Shown piece after piece: positions 16,157 to 24,520 of a stretch of DNA of 38,045 bases. The notes below the pieces were generated by a model. That model was not told the DNA's origin. It saw nothing but the letters and a program-made list of their open reading frames with translations, and did not search any database. Position 1 is the first letter of the stretch. Each line of letters begins with the position of its first letter. A program made the position numbers and the translations under genes. Origin of the DNA: Nitrosopumilaceae archaeon (GTDB taxonomy: Archaea > Thermoproteota > Nitrososphaeria > Nitrososphaerales > Nitrosopumilaceae); the NCBI GenBank assembly GCA_022823825.1, contig JAJEHG010000064.1:1-38045 (forward strand), read 5' to 3'.

Positions 16157-16803
16157 TGCCTACTGCTGAGGGCGCCGACGGCGGCGGCGGCGCAACAATA
16201 GCAAAAAAAAGAAGCGCCACCGAGGAGCGCGCCACGGGGGAGACCCGCATATCCGCGTCAGTCAGCCTGGACGGGAACGGCGCCGCCTCGGTCAGCACCG
16301 GGCTCAGCTTCCTTGACCACCTGCTCGTATCCCTTGCAAAGCACTCCATGATCGACATGACCGTAAAAGCCGAGTCGCTTGACGGCATAAAGCACCACCT
16401 CGTAGAGGACACGGCCATAACGGTCGGCGCGGCGATAGACAAGGCACTCGGGGACAGGGCCGGCATAGCGCGCTTTGGGCACGCGTCGGTACCGCTTGAC
16501 GAGTCGCTTGCCGAGTCCACCATAGATCTGGTGCGCCGCCCGTACGTGAGGGTGTCGCTTGCGCTAAAGCCGTCGGGCCAGAACCCCGCAATCGAGGACA
16601 TGCCGCAGGAGGACGTCGAGCACTTTTTCCAGTCGCTGCTAGAGAACATGGCGGCCTGCATACACCTGGACGTCAGGTACGGCCAGAACGACCACCACAA
16701 GGCCGAGGCCGCCGTCAAGTCGCTGGCCGTCTCGCTCAGGGCCGCGCTGGCAATAGATACAAAACGGGCCGGAGGGGCGCCAAGCACGAAGGGTTCCATG
16801 TAG
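16156..16803 (+). CDS. hisB: Imidazoleglycerol-phosphate dehydratase
   Basis: HisB is the manganese enzyme converting IGP to imidazole acetol phosphate. This is the stand-alone dehydratase (215 residues) without a fused phosphatase. Motifs are [37 protein letters not shown] (metal-binding His pair), [11 protein letters not shown] and [15 protein letters not shown] (second metal His pair). The start ATG overlaps the preceding stop as TGATG. An in-frame GTG one codon upstream is less likely. The N-terminus is a short Gly-rich tail. The hisH ATG follows directly after the stop, with no gap. Confidence 0.95.
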   Translation: MPTAEGADGGGGATIAKKRSATEERATGETRISASVSLDGNGAASVSTGLSFLDHLLVSLAKHSMIDMTVKAESLDGIKHHLVEDTAITVGAAIDKALGDRAGIARFGHASVPLDESLAESTIDLVRRPYVRVSLALKPSGQNPAIEDMPQEDVEHFFQSLLENMAACIHLDVRYGQNDHHKAEAAVKSLAVSLRAALAIDTKRAGGAPSTKGSM

Positions 16804-17478
16804 ATGACGCGCGTCGCCATATTCGACTACGGGGCAGGCAACATATTCAGCCTGAAAAACTCGCTAGAGCGCGAGGGCGCAGCGGCGGACGTCATATGCG
16901 ACTTTGCGGCGCGGCCCGGGGGGGATGGTGACGCCGCGGCAGACGCCGCCAAACACTACGACGGGCTGCTGCTTCCCGGAGTCGGGAACTTTGACCCCGC
17001 CATGAGGGCGGTCACCCGCGACTCGAAGAGCGGGTTTTCAGACTACGTGGGGCACGGCATGCCCGTCCTTGGGATATGCCTCGGGATGGAGATGTTCTTT
17101 TCGGGCAGCCAGGAGGGATCCGAGCCCGGGCTTGGCGTCATGTCCGGCGAGGTGGCCGCCCTGCCCGACACGATGAAGGTGCCGCACATGGGGTGGAACA
17201 GCCTCCAGATAAGGAGGAGGGGCCGCCTGCTGGAGGGCGTGGAGGACGGCGCGTGGGTGTACTTTGTGCACTCGTATATGGCCCAGCTGCCGGCGCCGCC
17301 CCCTCCGGGAGGGGGGGCAGGCGGCGACGTGGTAACCGCCGAGTCCTCGTACAACGACGTCGTAATACCGGCCGCCGTCGAGTACAGGAACTATATCGGG
17401 ACGCAGTTCCACCCCGAAAAGTCGGGCCCCGTCGGGAGGCAGATGATTCGGAACTTTCTGGGGGTGTGCCGCAGGTAA
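16804..17478 (+). CDS. hisH: Imidazole glycerol phosphate synthase, glutaminase subunit
   Basis: HisH hydrolyses glutamine and channels ammonia to HisF. It is a class I glutamine amidotransferase with the full catalytic triad: C92 in GICLGMEMF, H203 and E205 in FHPEKSG. Other motifs are IFDYGAGNIFSLKN, LLPGVGNFDPAM and MGWNSLQ. A Pro/Gly-rich insert (PAPPPPGGGAGG, about 163-174) enlarges a loop before the C-terminal strands. The length (224) is slightly above normal because of it. The gene starts immediately after the hisB stop, and its own stop shares one base with the hisA ATG (TAATG). Confidence 0.95.
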   Translation: MTRVAIFDYGAGNIFSLKNSLEREGAAADVICDFAARPGGDGDAAADAAKHYDGLLLPGVGNFDPAMRAVTRDSKSGFSDYVGHGMPVLGICLGMEMFFSGSQEGSEPGLGVMSGEVAALPDTMKVPHMGWNSLQIRRRGRLLEGVEDGAWVYFVHSYMAQLPAPPPPGGGAGGDVVTAESSYNDVVIPAAVEYRNYIGTQFHPEKSGPVGRQMIRNFLGVCRR

Positions 17479-18293
17479 TGGCTAATGGGGCGGCGGCGCC
17501 AGGTGGAGAACGGCGCGCCATAAAGGTGATCCCGGCAGTCGACATCATGGGCGGCAAGGTGGTCAGGCTCTACAAGGGCGACCCTAACAAGAAGACCGTA
17601 TACGGCGACGACCCGGCCGAGGCTGCGCGCCGGTGGGAGTCGGAGGGCGCCGACATGCTGCACGTGGTGGACCTGGACGCCACGCTGGGCTCCGGGCGCA
17701 ACACCGACGCCGTGCGCGGCGTCGTGGACGCGGTCTCCATACCCGTGCAGGTGGCAGGCGGCCTGCGCACGGTGCGGGCCGCGGCGGAGGCGGCGGCTGC
17801 CGGCGCCGACAGGATAGTGGTCGGGACGCTTGCGTTCTCCGACAGGGAGTCGCTTGCCGCGCTGGTGCGGGAGCTGGGCCCGCACCGCGTGGTGGTCTCC
17901 GCGGACCACCTGGACGGCAGCATCGTAACGCGCGGGTGGCAGAGCAGCACGGGGCTTGACATGATCGAGTCCGTGGAATCGCTACACCGCGAGGTCGGGG
18001 TCACCGAGTACCTGCTGACAAGCGTGGGCCGGGACGGCACGCTACAGGGCCCCGACACGTCGTACATGGGCAGGGCCTGCCGGATATCCGACGGCATCAA
18101 CATCATTGCAAGCGGCGGCATATCGCACGAGCGCGACGTTGCGGCCGTGAGGGACGCCGGGGCGTGGGGCGTCATACTGGGGCGCGCGCTGTACGACGGC
18201 AGGATAACCATACCGGCTGCCAAGAGGAGGGCGCAACACGGCGGCCCCTCAGCGGACGGAAAGGGCAGGGAGGGAGACCCGCAACGGCCCTGA
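17478..18293 (+). CDS. hisA: Phosphoribosylformimino-5-aminoimidazole carboxamide ribotide isomerase
   Basis: HisA is a (beta/alpha)8 isomerase that makes the HisF substrate [24 protein letters not shown] has the first catalytic Asp (D22), and [10 protein letters not shown] the second (about D143). QVAGGLRTV and IIASGGIS are phosphate-binding loops from the two half barrels, and [15 protein letters not shown] is typical of the family. The start ATG overlaps the hisH stop (TAATG). After the barrel there is a hydrophilic tail (about 245-271, Lys/Arg/Gly-rich). The stop TGA overlaps the CTG codon proposed as the hisF start. Confidence 0.95.
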   Translation: MANGAAAPGGERRAIKVIPAVDIMGGKVVRLYKGDPNKKTVYGDDPAEAARRWESEGADMLHVVDLDATLGSGRNTDAVRGVVDAVSIPVQVAGGLRTVRAAAEAAAAGADRIVVGTLAFSDRESLAALVRELGPHRVVVSADHLDGSIVTRGWQSSTGLDMIESVESLHREVGVTEYLLTSVGRDGTLQGPDTSYMGRACRISDGINIIASGGISHERDVAAVRDAGAWGVILGRALYDGRITIPAAKRRAQHGGPSADGKGREGDPQRP

Positions 18294-19126
18294 CAAAGCG
18301 CGTAATCCCGTGCCTTGACGTCAAGGACGGCAGGGTGGTAAAGGGGACCAGGTTCGTGGAGATCAGGGACGCGGGCGACCCGGTCGCGCTGGCCAGGCGG
18401 TACAGCGACGAGGGGGCCGACGAGCTCGTGTTCCTGGACATCACCGCGTCAGACGAGAGGCGCAAGACCATCCGGGAGCTGGTGCGCGGCGTGGCGTCGG
18501 TGATAGACATCCCGTTTACCGTCGGTGGCGGCGTCTCGACGATGGAGGACGCCCGCAACATACTGCTGAGCGGCGCAGACAAGGTCGGGATCAACACGGG
18601 CGCCATAAACAACCCGCCGATCATAACTGAGATGATGGGCTTGTTCGGGCGGCAGTGCGTCGTGGTCGCAATAGACGCGAAGAGAAACTATGCAGAGCCC
18701 GCGGACCGCGGTTCCGGTTCCGGTGGCGGAGGGGGGCCGCCGGTCATGCTGGAGGAGGAGGGCAGCGGCCGCCGGTTCTGGTTTGAGGTGCACACGTACG
18801 GGGGCAAGAAGGGCACCGGCGTGGACGCCATACGGTGGGCGCAAAGGGCCCAGAGGCTCGGCGCAGGCGAGATACTGCTGACCAGCATGGACAGGGACGG
18901 CACAAAGGACGGCTACGACCACGAGCTCACCAAACGCGTGGTGGACGCGGTCTCCATTCCCGTGATAGCGTCCGGCGGCTGCGGGCATCCCGACGACATG
19001 GCCGGCGTCTTTGAGGCAACCGACGTGGACGCGGCGCTGGCCGCCTCCATATTCCACTACCAAGAGTACGGCGTGTCCGGCGTAAAGCGGATCCTCAGGG
19101 ACAGGGGCGTTCCTGTAAGGTTATAA
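18290..19126 (+). CDS. hisF: Imidazole glycerol phosphate synthase, cyclase subunit, apparent CTG start
   Basis: HisF uses ammonia from HisH to close the imidazole ring. [18 protein letters not shown] contains catalytic Asp D10, and [11 protein letters not shown] contains D129, one less than the Thermotoga numbering D11/D130. Phosphate loops are FTVGGGVST and VIASGGCG. The canonical N-terminus begins at CTG (18290-18292), which overlaps the hisA stop as CTGA, with GGGAGGGAG about 10-15 nt upstream. The only conventional in-frame start is GTG at 18164, 126 nt inside hisA, which would add 42 unrelated residues. About 20 Gly/Glu-rich residues (near [11 protein letters not shown]) are inserted after the AIDAKR strand. 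The stop codon lies within the TATA box used by hisI. Confidence 0.93.
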   Translation: MTKRVIPCLDVKDGRVVKGTRFVEIRDAGDPVALARRYSDEGADELVFLDITASDERRKTIRELVRGVASVIDIPFTVGGGVSTMEDARNILLSGADKVGINTGAINNPPIITEMMGLFGRQCVVVAIDAKRNYAEPADRGSGSGGGGGPPVMLEEEGSGRRFWFEVHTYGGKKGTGVDAIRWAQRAQRLGAGEILLTSMDRDGTKDGYDHELTKRVVDAVSIPVIASGGCGHPDDMAGVFEATDVDAALAASIFHYQEYGVSGVKRILRDRGVPVRL

Positions 19127-19149
19127 GATGCGCACGCTGCGTGGGCGCA

Positions 19150-19485
19150 GTGGCCCAGATCGACATTGACGCAATCGACTTTGAAAAGGGCGGCGGGCTC
19201 GTACCCGTCATAGTCCAGGACGAGGACACGCGGGAGGTGCTGACCCTTGCATACGCAAACCGCGAGTCGTTGGGGCTTGCGGCCAGTACGGGCAGGTCGT
19301 GGTTCTACAGCCGCTCAAGGGACAGACTGTGGATGAAGGGCGAGGAGTCGGGAAACGTCCAGCAAATCAAAGAGATACTGGTGGACTGCGACTCTGACGC
19401 GATCATATACCTGGTCAAACCGGCGGGGCCCGCGTGCCACAAGGGGGAGCGCGCGTGCTTTCACAACAGGCTTGCAGGGCAGTAG
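19150..19485 (+). CDS. hisI: Phosphoribosyl-AMP cyclohydrolase
   Basis: HisI opens the adenine ring of PR-AMP using zinc and magnesium. The stand-alone domain has VPVIVQDEDTREVLTLAYAN, TGRSWFYSRSRDRLWMKGEESGN, the metal-binding VDCDSDAIIYLV and PACHKGERACF with the zinc cysteines. No fused HisE (PR-ATP pyrophosphohydrolase) is present and none is in the window, so hisE must lie elsewhere. GTG at 19150 is chosen over the in-frame GTG at 19141 because a TTATAA box (19121-19126), overlapping the hisF stop, is 26.5 nt upstream of it. The gene therefore probably has its own promoter. Confidence 0.94.
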   Translation: MAQIDIDAIDFEKGGGLVPVIVQDEDTREVLTLAYANRESLGLAASTGRSWFYSRSRDRLWMKGEESGNVQQIKEILVDCDSDAIIYLVKPAGPACHKGERACFHNRLAGQ

Positions 19486-19545
19486 CGGCCTAAGGGCGCG
19501 GGGGCGCATTGGATACCTACCAGTAGTCCCAGAGCCGCGCCCGGG

Positions 19546-20070
19546 CTATTGCCCCGAGTCGCCGGCCGGCGGACCCTGCAAGTCCACGATGTCCGTCTCG
19601 GCGCCGGGGGCGAACTCGTCGACCACCTCGAAGAATATCTCGTCGTTGTTTATCCCCTCAAACCATATCATCCACTGCCCCACCAGCTGGTCCTTTTCGT
19701 AGAGGCCCTTGATTGCAGTCGTGTCCGGCTTGAAGTAAAACTTTGCCATCTCGCGCTCCGACCCGTCGTACGCCTTTTCCAAAAAGATCTTGCCCTCCGG
19801 GCTTGCAACCCTGATTATCACCTGCTGGCCCGGGTTCAGCGTCCCTGCAAAGAACACGTCCTCGCCGAGCCTGTACGACTCCTTGTTGATTCCAAAGGCG
19901 CCCGCCGTGTTCCAGACCTCCTCCGGCTCGCCCTGCGGCTGCTGCGGGTTGTTCAGTATGAGGTTCTCAGCGTCAGATATGTGCTCATCAAAGTCTGACA
20001 GGCTGGACGCCAACATCATACCGGCGATTATTCCAACCGCAGCCAGCCCTATTATGATCTTGCCGATCAT
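19546..20070 (-). CDS. Membrane-anchored extracytoplasmic protein, unknown function
   Basis: The 174-residue protein starts with a single transmembrane helix (about 3-24), so most of it lies outside the cell. The exported part has an Asn/Gln/Pro-rich linker and a beta-sandwich-like domain (GINKESYRLGEDVFFAGTLNPGQ, VIIRVASPEGKIF, WMIWFEGIN), resembling Ig-like or macroglobulin-type domains that carry no catalytic motif. ATG at 20070 is 26.5 nt from the centre of a TTATAA box (20094-20099) on this strand, which rules out the upstream in-frame start. It converges on hisI. The function is not known. Confidence 0.75.
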   Translation of the reverse strand: MIGKIIIGLAAVGIIAGMMLASSLSDFDEHISDAENLILNNPQQPQGEPEEVWNTAGAFGINKESYRLGEDVFFAGTLNPGQQVIIRVASPEGKIFLEKAYDGSEREMAKFYFKPDTTAIKGLYEKDQLVGQWMIWFEGINNDEIFFEVVDEFAPGAETDIVDLQGPPAGDSGQ

Positions 20071-20486
20071 TACGGTACTACAATGGCGCCATCTTATAAC
20101 CATTGAGTATGGGTTCTCCTAGCCTGTTGTACAAAAAGTCGTTCCCCCCCCCCCCTTCCGTGCACAACCCAAGCAGGACAGGCGGCTCGTCACCGGCACG
20201 CGGCGGACAGGCCAAAAGACGGGGACGGTTCAGGCGGCAGACGGCGCCGTCGGTGGCTTCCTTCTTTTTCTCTCCTCCCCCCCCCCCTTTCCCCATCTTT
20301 CCAAGATTCGCAAGCATGGGCCGCGGCGACAGGACCGGGGCGCCGCGGCGCCGTGCGGCGCGCGCACAACCGGCAGCGAGATCTCAGGCGGGGCCGCGCA
20401 CGCGCCAGAATCCGCCCGCGCCGCAGCTGTTTGATGTTTGTACCAAAATCCGACCGCTAAACCCTTAAATAGAAATCTGAAACCAC
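20071..20486. other. Intergenic region with two long poly-C tracts, no supported gene
   Basis: This 416-bp interval between divergent genes holds the TTATAA box of the minus-strand gene (20094-20099) and a TTAAAT element (20465-20470) before the oxidase genes. C runs lie at 20144-20155 (12 C) and 20277-20287 (11 C). A minus-strand ORF (20317-20078) reads through both runs as poly-Gly but contains the neighbouring promoter and has no other support. I see no RNA gene. Confidence 0.5.
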
Positions 20487-20774
20487 GTGATTCAATTACT
20501 GATGAGGGGCATGCTTGGAATATCGTTGGTACTGATAGCGGTAGCGGCGGCAGTGGCGATCATACCGGCTGCCGGCGTCGCGCTTGCGGCCGGCGACGAG
20601 CCCGGCGAGTACATAGACCGCCGCGTGCTCATCTGGAACCTGTTCTTTAGGATGATGACAGTCGCGTTTACGGTCGGGGCGGTCGTATCCGGCACTATAA
20701 TCTGGCAGGTGTGGCGCTTCCGGGAGTCGCACCCCAAGGCAAAGCCTACTCCGTACGAGGGGACTGACTGGTAG
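20487..20774 (+). CDS. Cytochrome c oxidase subunit II, split N-terminal membrane part
   Basis: The protein is about 95 residues: a signal-like helix (8-35), a short extracytoplasmic segment (AAGDEPGEYIDRR) and a transmembrane helix (about 47-72) ending with IIWQVWRFRESHPKAKP. The last part matches the first membrane helix of COX II and the basic segment after it. The TAG stop is followed directly by the ATG of the CuA-bearing gene, so the two together reconstitute one COX II (TM1 here, TM2 plus CuA domain next). The start may be GTG 20487 or ATG 20502. A TTAAAT box at 20465-20470 sits 19.5 and 34.5 nt upstream of these, so it does not decide between them. Confidence 0.82.
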   Translation: MIQLLMRGMLGISLVLIAVAAAVAIIPAAGVALAAGDEPGEYIDRRVLIWNLFFRMMTVAFTVGAVVSGTIIWQVWRFRESHPKAKPTPYEGTDW

Positions 20775-21209
20775 ATGGCCGGACATCACTCAAACTGGCC
20801 CGAGTGGATATACATCGGGATCGTGGTGGCGCTCATGACGTGGGTCGGGGCCGAGGCCTGGGAGGTAGAGCGCCTCATCGAGCACGTCCCGGCAGACGCC
20901 GAGATCATAAAGGTGACTGGGCAGCAGTGGTTCTGGACCTTTGAGCACGAGGACGGCACAAAGGAGATAGGCGAGCTGCACCTGGAGGCGGGCAAGGCCT
21001 ACAAGTTCGAGGTGGTGGCCACTGACGTCATACACTCGTTTAACATACACGACTACGTGGTGCTGATAGACGCGGTTCCCGGCAGGGTGAACACGGTATG
21101 GTTTGCGCCCGACGAGCCGGGCGTGCACGACATACAGTGCCGCGAGTACTGCGGGCTGATACACTACAACATGCGCGGCACGCTGTACGTGGAGGAGCCG
21201 TCGTCCTGA
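20775..21209 (+). CDS. coxB: Cytochrome c oxidase subunit II, CuA domain
   Basis: This subunit accepts electrons from a small copper or heme donor and passes them to heme in subunit I. One N-terminal membrane helix (about 10-28) precedes a cupredoxin domain. The CuA ligands are complete: H87 (VIHSFNIHD), C122, C126, H130 and M133 in QCREYCGLIHYNM. The aromatic GQQWFWTFEHEDG is the typical electron-entry patch. The length (144) is short because the first helix is encoded by the preceding gene. It belongs to an operon with COX I, the two-domain cupredoxin and CtaA. Confidence 0.96.
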   Translation: MAGHHSNWPEWIYIGIVVALMTWVGAEAWEVERLIEHVPADAEIIKVTGQQWFWTFEHEDGTKEIGELHLEAGKAYKFEVVATDVIHSFNIHDYVVLIDAVPGRVNTVWFAPDEPGVHDIQCREYCGLIHYNMRGTLYVEEPSS

Positions 21210-21322
21210 CGCGGAGGATATGGTGGGGTTGAGACGGACATGGACATGACAATTACGATTATACGGGCCCCGGGTTCGGGCGATGCCACCGATTATAATG
21301 TGGCGGGAGGTGCACACACGTC

Positions 21323-22849
21323 ATGGTCCTAGAGCTGCAAAAGCCGCGCCCCATATGGCAGATAATGTTCTCTACCCACCACACGGACGTGGGGCTCCTG
21401 TACCTCATAACGTCCCTGGGGTTCCTGTTCCTGGGCGGCGCGCTGGCGCTTGCAATCAGGGCCGAGCTGTTCCTGCCCGGAGCCCAGATCATAGGCGACG
21501 CGATGACGTTCAACCGCATATTCACCGTCCACGGCACCACGCTGATCTTCCTGTTCATCATACCGTTTGCGTCGGCAGTCGGCAACTACTTTGTCCCGAT
21601 AATGGTGAGGTACAAGGACATGGCGTACCCAAAGCTCAACGCCATAGCGTTCTGGATGATACCACCCTCCGGCGCCCTGATATGGCTCGGCTTTGCAGAC
21701 TTTACGTGGTACGCGACGCCCCCCTATTCGATAATCAGCGCCCCGGGGCCGGCAGCCGACATGTGGATATTCGGACTCAAGATCCTGGGCGTCTCCTCCG
21801 TGCTGGGCGCGATAAACTTTGTCGTCACCATACTAAAGTGCAAGCACCCGGACATGTCAATCGGGCAGGTCCCGCTGCTGGCGTGGTCCTTCCTCTCCTC
21901 GTCTCTCATCATACTGGTCGCAATCCCGACCTTTGCGGCAGCTCTGCTGATGCTGCTCACCGACCGCCTCGGCGTGAGCGGATTCTTCAACCCCGCGCTC
22001 GGCGGCGACCCGATAGCGTACGCGCACCTGTTCTGGTTCACGTTCCACCCCGAGGTGTACGTGCTGGTGATACCTGCGATCGGGATGATGTACGAGATAA
22101 TACCGAGGTTCTCCAGGAGGCCGATCTACAGCTACGGCTCCGGCGTGTTCGCGTTCGTCCTGCTGTCGATAGTAGGGTTCTCCTCGTGGGCCCACCACAT
22201 GTACGCGACGGGCATGTCGTTTACCGAAAAGACCGTGTTCATGGTCGGCACGCTGGCGGCGGTCCCGGCGTCTGCGATGCACGTGTTCAACTTTATCGCT
22301 ACCATGTGGAACGGCCGCATCAGGTTCTCCACCCCCATGATGTGGGCGGTGGGCGGAATCGCGCTCTTCTTCTCGGCGGGCGCCGGCGGCGTCGTTAATA
22401 GCGCAATGCCGCTTGACTTTACCACGCACGACACCTACTGGGTTGTGGGGCACTTCCACCTCTTCGTGATGGGGACCATAGCGTTCGGGTCCATCGGGTA
22501 CCTCTACTACATGTTCCCGTACGTGACGGGGCGCATGTACAACGAGACCATGGGCAAGATACACTTTGTAATGTCGTTTATCGGCACCGTTTTGGTGTTC
22601 TTTACGCAGCACGTGCTCGGGCTGTACGGCATGCCCCGGCGCATATTCGACTACCCGCCCATACCGGAGTGGATCGCGATGAACCAGATCGCGTCGATAG
22701 GGGCGATGATAATCGGGGTCAGCATGGTCATATTCTTGGCAAACATGATACACAGCTCCGCAAAGGGCGAGCCGGCAAACACGGACGACCCGTTCGGCGT
22801 GGGCGGCAGGTACTATTACCCGTTTGAGGCGAAGAACCCCTCGCATTGA
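21323..22849 (+). CDS. coxA: Heme-copper oxidase subunit I
   Basis: This is the catalytic subunit of the terminal oxidase, reducing oxygen to water and pumping protons. It has 508 residues and about 12 membrane helices. Ligands are visible: H70 (FTVHGTT) and H379 for the low-spin heme, H377 (VVGHFH) for the high-spin heme, and H242, H291 and H292 for CuB. The HPEVY motif (242-246) supplies the cross-linked Tyr and the D-channel Glu, so this is an A-type oxidase. The start ATG has GGGAGG about 14 nt upstream and a TTATAA box (21293-21298) centred 27.5 nt away. A 30-codon ORF overlapping this start is not considered real. Confidence 0.98.
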   Translation: MVLELQKPRPIWQIMFSTHHTDVGLLYLITSLGFLFLGGALALAIRAELFLPGAQIIGDAMTFNRIFTVHGTTLIFLFIIPFASAVGNYFVPIMVRYKDMAYPKLNAIAFWMIPPSGALIWLGFADFTWYATPPYSIISAPGPAADMWIFGLKILGVSSVLGAINFVVTILKCKHPDMSIGQVPLLAWSFLSSSLIILVAIPTFAAALLMLLTDRLGVSGFFNPALGGDPIAYAHLFWFTFHPEVYVLVIPAIGMMYEIIPRFSRRPIYSYGSGVFAFVLLSIVGFSSWAHHMYATGMSFTEKTVFMVGTLAAVPASAMHVFNFIATMWNGRIRFSTPMMWAVGGIALFFSAGAGGVVNSAMPLDFTTHDTYWVVGHFHLFVMGTIAFGSIGYLYYMFPYVTGRMYNETMGKIHFVMSFIGTVLVFFTQHVLGLYGMPRRIFDYPPIPEWIAMNQIASIGAMIIGVSMVIFLANMIHSSAKGEPANTDDPFGVGGRYYYPFEAKNPSH

Positions 22850-22864
22850 GTATGGTGATGACAG

Positions 22865-23884
22865 ATGGGGTATGGAAGTAGCAGCAGCGGCGACAACAGG
22901 GGGGGCGGGACGCAGCATCAGGTGTACAGGACCTCGCCTGCAAGGACGGGCAAGATGATGGCCATAATGCTGGGCATATGCATAGTCGGCGGCGCCATCT
23001 TCTTCGGGATGTGGGACTACTGGATATCCGAGCCGGCCCCGATCGTGGCAATAATGGCGGCCTCCACCGCGGCGCCCGCCGCGGAGCAGGCGGAGCAGAC
23101 GGGCCAGACCATAACCTCGGATTTGGTCTTCATAGAGAGCGACGACTTTATCACCATGGCCTTCAACGCGCTGCCCGGCGAGGAGGGCAACAACCCGACG
23201 ATAAACATGAACGTGGGCGACAAGGTTGTGTTTAACGTGGCAAGCGATGGCATCTCGCTGCACGCGTTTGGCGTCACGCAGGAGGAGGAGGGCACCGCGG
23301 GCATCATACCCGGCACCGAGATCGGCAGCCCCAACAGCCCGATGCTGAAGGGTGACAGCGGCACCTCCGAGTTCGTGGCAGGCGAGGAGGGCACCTACTA
23401 TTACATATGTACCGTCCCAGGGCACAGGGCCCAGGGCATGGAGGGCACCATTGTGGTGGGCCCCGCTCCCGAGTCCGAGGGTGGCAGTGGTGGTGGAGGA
23501 GGCGAGGCGGCCCCCCCGACCGGCGTGTCGCACGAGTTTGATTTTGACTTTGTAGAATCCGACGACTTTAGGACGTTCGGGTTCAACGGGCTCGAGGGCG
23601 AGGAGGGGGCAAACCCCGACATTGTGGTCAACTCCGGCGACGAGATTACCGTCACCACGGTCAACGTTGGAGTCTCGTTCCACTCCTTCGGGGTGGTGGC
23701 AGACCCCACCGACTTTGCAAACGTGCTGTGGGAATCGGAGATTGGGTCCATGACAAGCCCGCTTAAGAACGGCGAGAGCGGCTCCGTCACGTTCACTGCC
23801 GGGGCGCCGGGCAAGTATTACTACATCTGCACCGTCCCAGGCCACGCCCTGCAGGGGATGCAGGGAACCCTGATCGTCGAGTAG
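22865..23884 (+). CDS. Membrane-anchored tandem blue-copper (plastocyanin-like) protein
   Basis: The 339-residue protein has a cytoplasmic Ser/Gly-rich N-terminus, one membrane helix (about 30-50), an Ala/Glu linker and two cupredoxin domains outside the membrane (about 85-200 and 225-339), joined by a Gly-rich linker. Each has a full type 1 copper site: H133, C182, H187, M192 in domain 1 and H273, C322, H327, M332 in domain 2, both within ICTVPGH...GM. The domains are clearly an internal duplication (ESDDF and PGEEG/EGEEG repeated). Located between coxA and ctaA, it most likely carries electrons to the oxidase in the copper-based respiratory chain of these archaea. The electron-donor role is inferred. 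Confidence 0.93.
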   Translation: MGYGSSSSGDNRGGGTQHQVYRTSPARTGKMMAIMLGICIVGGAIFFGMWDYWISEPAPIVAIMAASTAAPAAEQAEQTGQTITSDLVFIESDDFITMAFNALPGEEGNNPTINMNVGDKVVFNVASDGISLHAFGVTQEEEGTAGIIPGTEIGSPNSPMLKGDSGTSEFVAGEEGTYYYICTVPGHRAQGMEGTIVVGPAPESEGGSGGGGGEAAPPTGVSHEFDFDFVESDDFRTFGFNGLEGEEGANPDIVVNSGDEITVTTVNVGVSFHSFGVVADPTDFANVLWESEIGSMTSPLKNGESGSVTFTAGAPGKYYYICTVPGHALQGMQGTLIVE

Positions 23885-23886
23885 CC

Positions 23887-24480
23887 TTGGCTGCCATAAA
23901 GTACCTTGCACTATCCAGCATGATCGTGCTGTACTCGCTCATGTTCCTTGGCGGGTACATATCCGCCGCGGGTTTGGGGCTCACGTGCCCGGAGTGGCCG
24001 CTGTGCCCGGACGGCATAATGCCCTCCGAAGAGTACCTGATAGAGTGGATACACAGGCTGGCCGCCGCTACCACGGGCGCGCTAGTGGTCGCCACCATGA
24101 TCGCGAGCTTTCTGCACAAAAGGGCCGACGCCAAGATCAGGGTCACAAGCTCGCTTGCGACCGTCTTTGTCATCGTGCAGATCACGCTCGGGGCGCTCGT
24201 CATAGACCTAAAGCTGCACGCAGTCCTGGTCGCGATACACCTGGGGATAGGGATACTGCTGTTTGCAATGGTGCTGATGACGACGCTGTTCGCGTTCCGC
24301 ATACCGTCGTCTGCAAAGGCCGTGGCGCACGGCCGCGGCGGCGGCAACGACGGTGACAGCAGCAGAAACAATAGTGACGGCAACAGCGGCGCCAGCCGCG
24401 GCGGCCGCGGACGTCGCCGGAACCCCGATAGCGCCGAAATGATTCAGGATGCCGCAACGGCCGCGGACGTCGCGCACTGA
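23887..24480 (+). CDS. ctaA: Half-size heme A synthase (CtaA-like)
   Basis: CtaA oxidises the methyl group of heme O to make heme A for the oxidase. This 197-residue version has only four membrane helices (about 6-26, 57-76, 88-107, 113-137), half the bacterial eight-helix form, so it probably works as a dimer. Motifs are the cysteine pair in GLTCPEWPLC (C34, C40), EWIHR (H56) and the H111 and H118 positions (LKLHAVLVAIHLG). The tail (140-197) is hydrophilic and Gly/Asn/Arg-rich, encoded by GGC repeats. The start is TTG, two bases after the stop of the cupredoxin gene; there is no earlier in-frame start. Confidence 0.88.
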   Translation: MAAIKYLALSSMIVLYSLMFLGGYISAAGLGLTCPEWPLCPDGIMPSEEYLIEWIHRLAAATTGALVVATMIASFLHKRADAKIRVTSSLATVFVIVQITLGALVIDLKLHAVLVAIHLGIGILLFAMVLMTTLFAFRIPSSAKAVAHGRGGGNDGDSSRNNSDGNSGASRGGRGRRRNPDSAEMIQDAATAADVAH

Positions 24481-24520
24481 CCAGGCCGCGGCGAAGGAGC
24501 GCCGCCTGCAGCGCACCAGA

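Noticed and set aside
20078-20317. Minus-strand ORF containing both poly-G runs
   Set aside because: It contains the TATA box of the real gene at 20070 and its sequence is dominated by homopolymer and shadow composition.
21240-21332. 30-codon ORF ending across the coxA start
   Set aside because: Very short, and the coxA TATA box lies inside it at the expected distance from the coxA ATG, so it is probably not on the mRNA.
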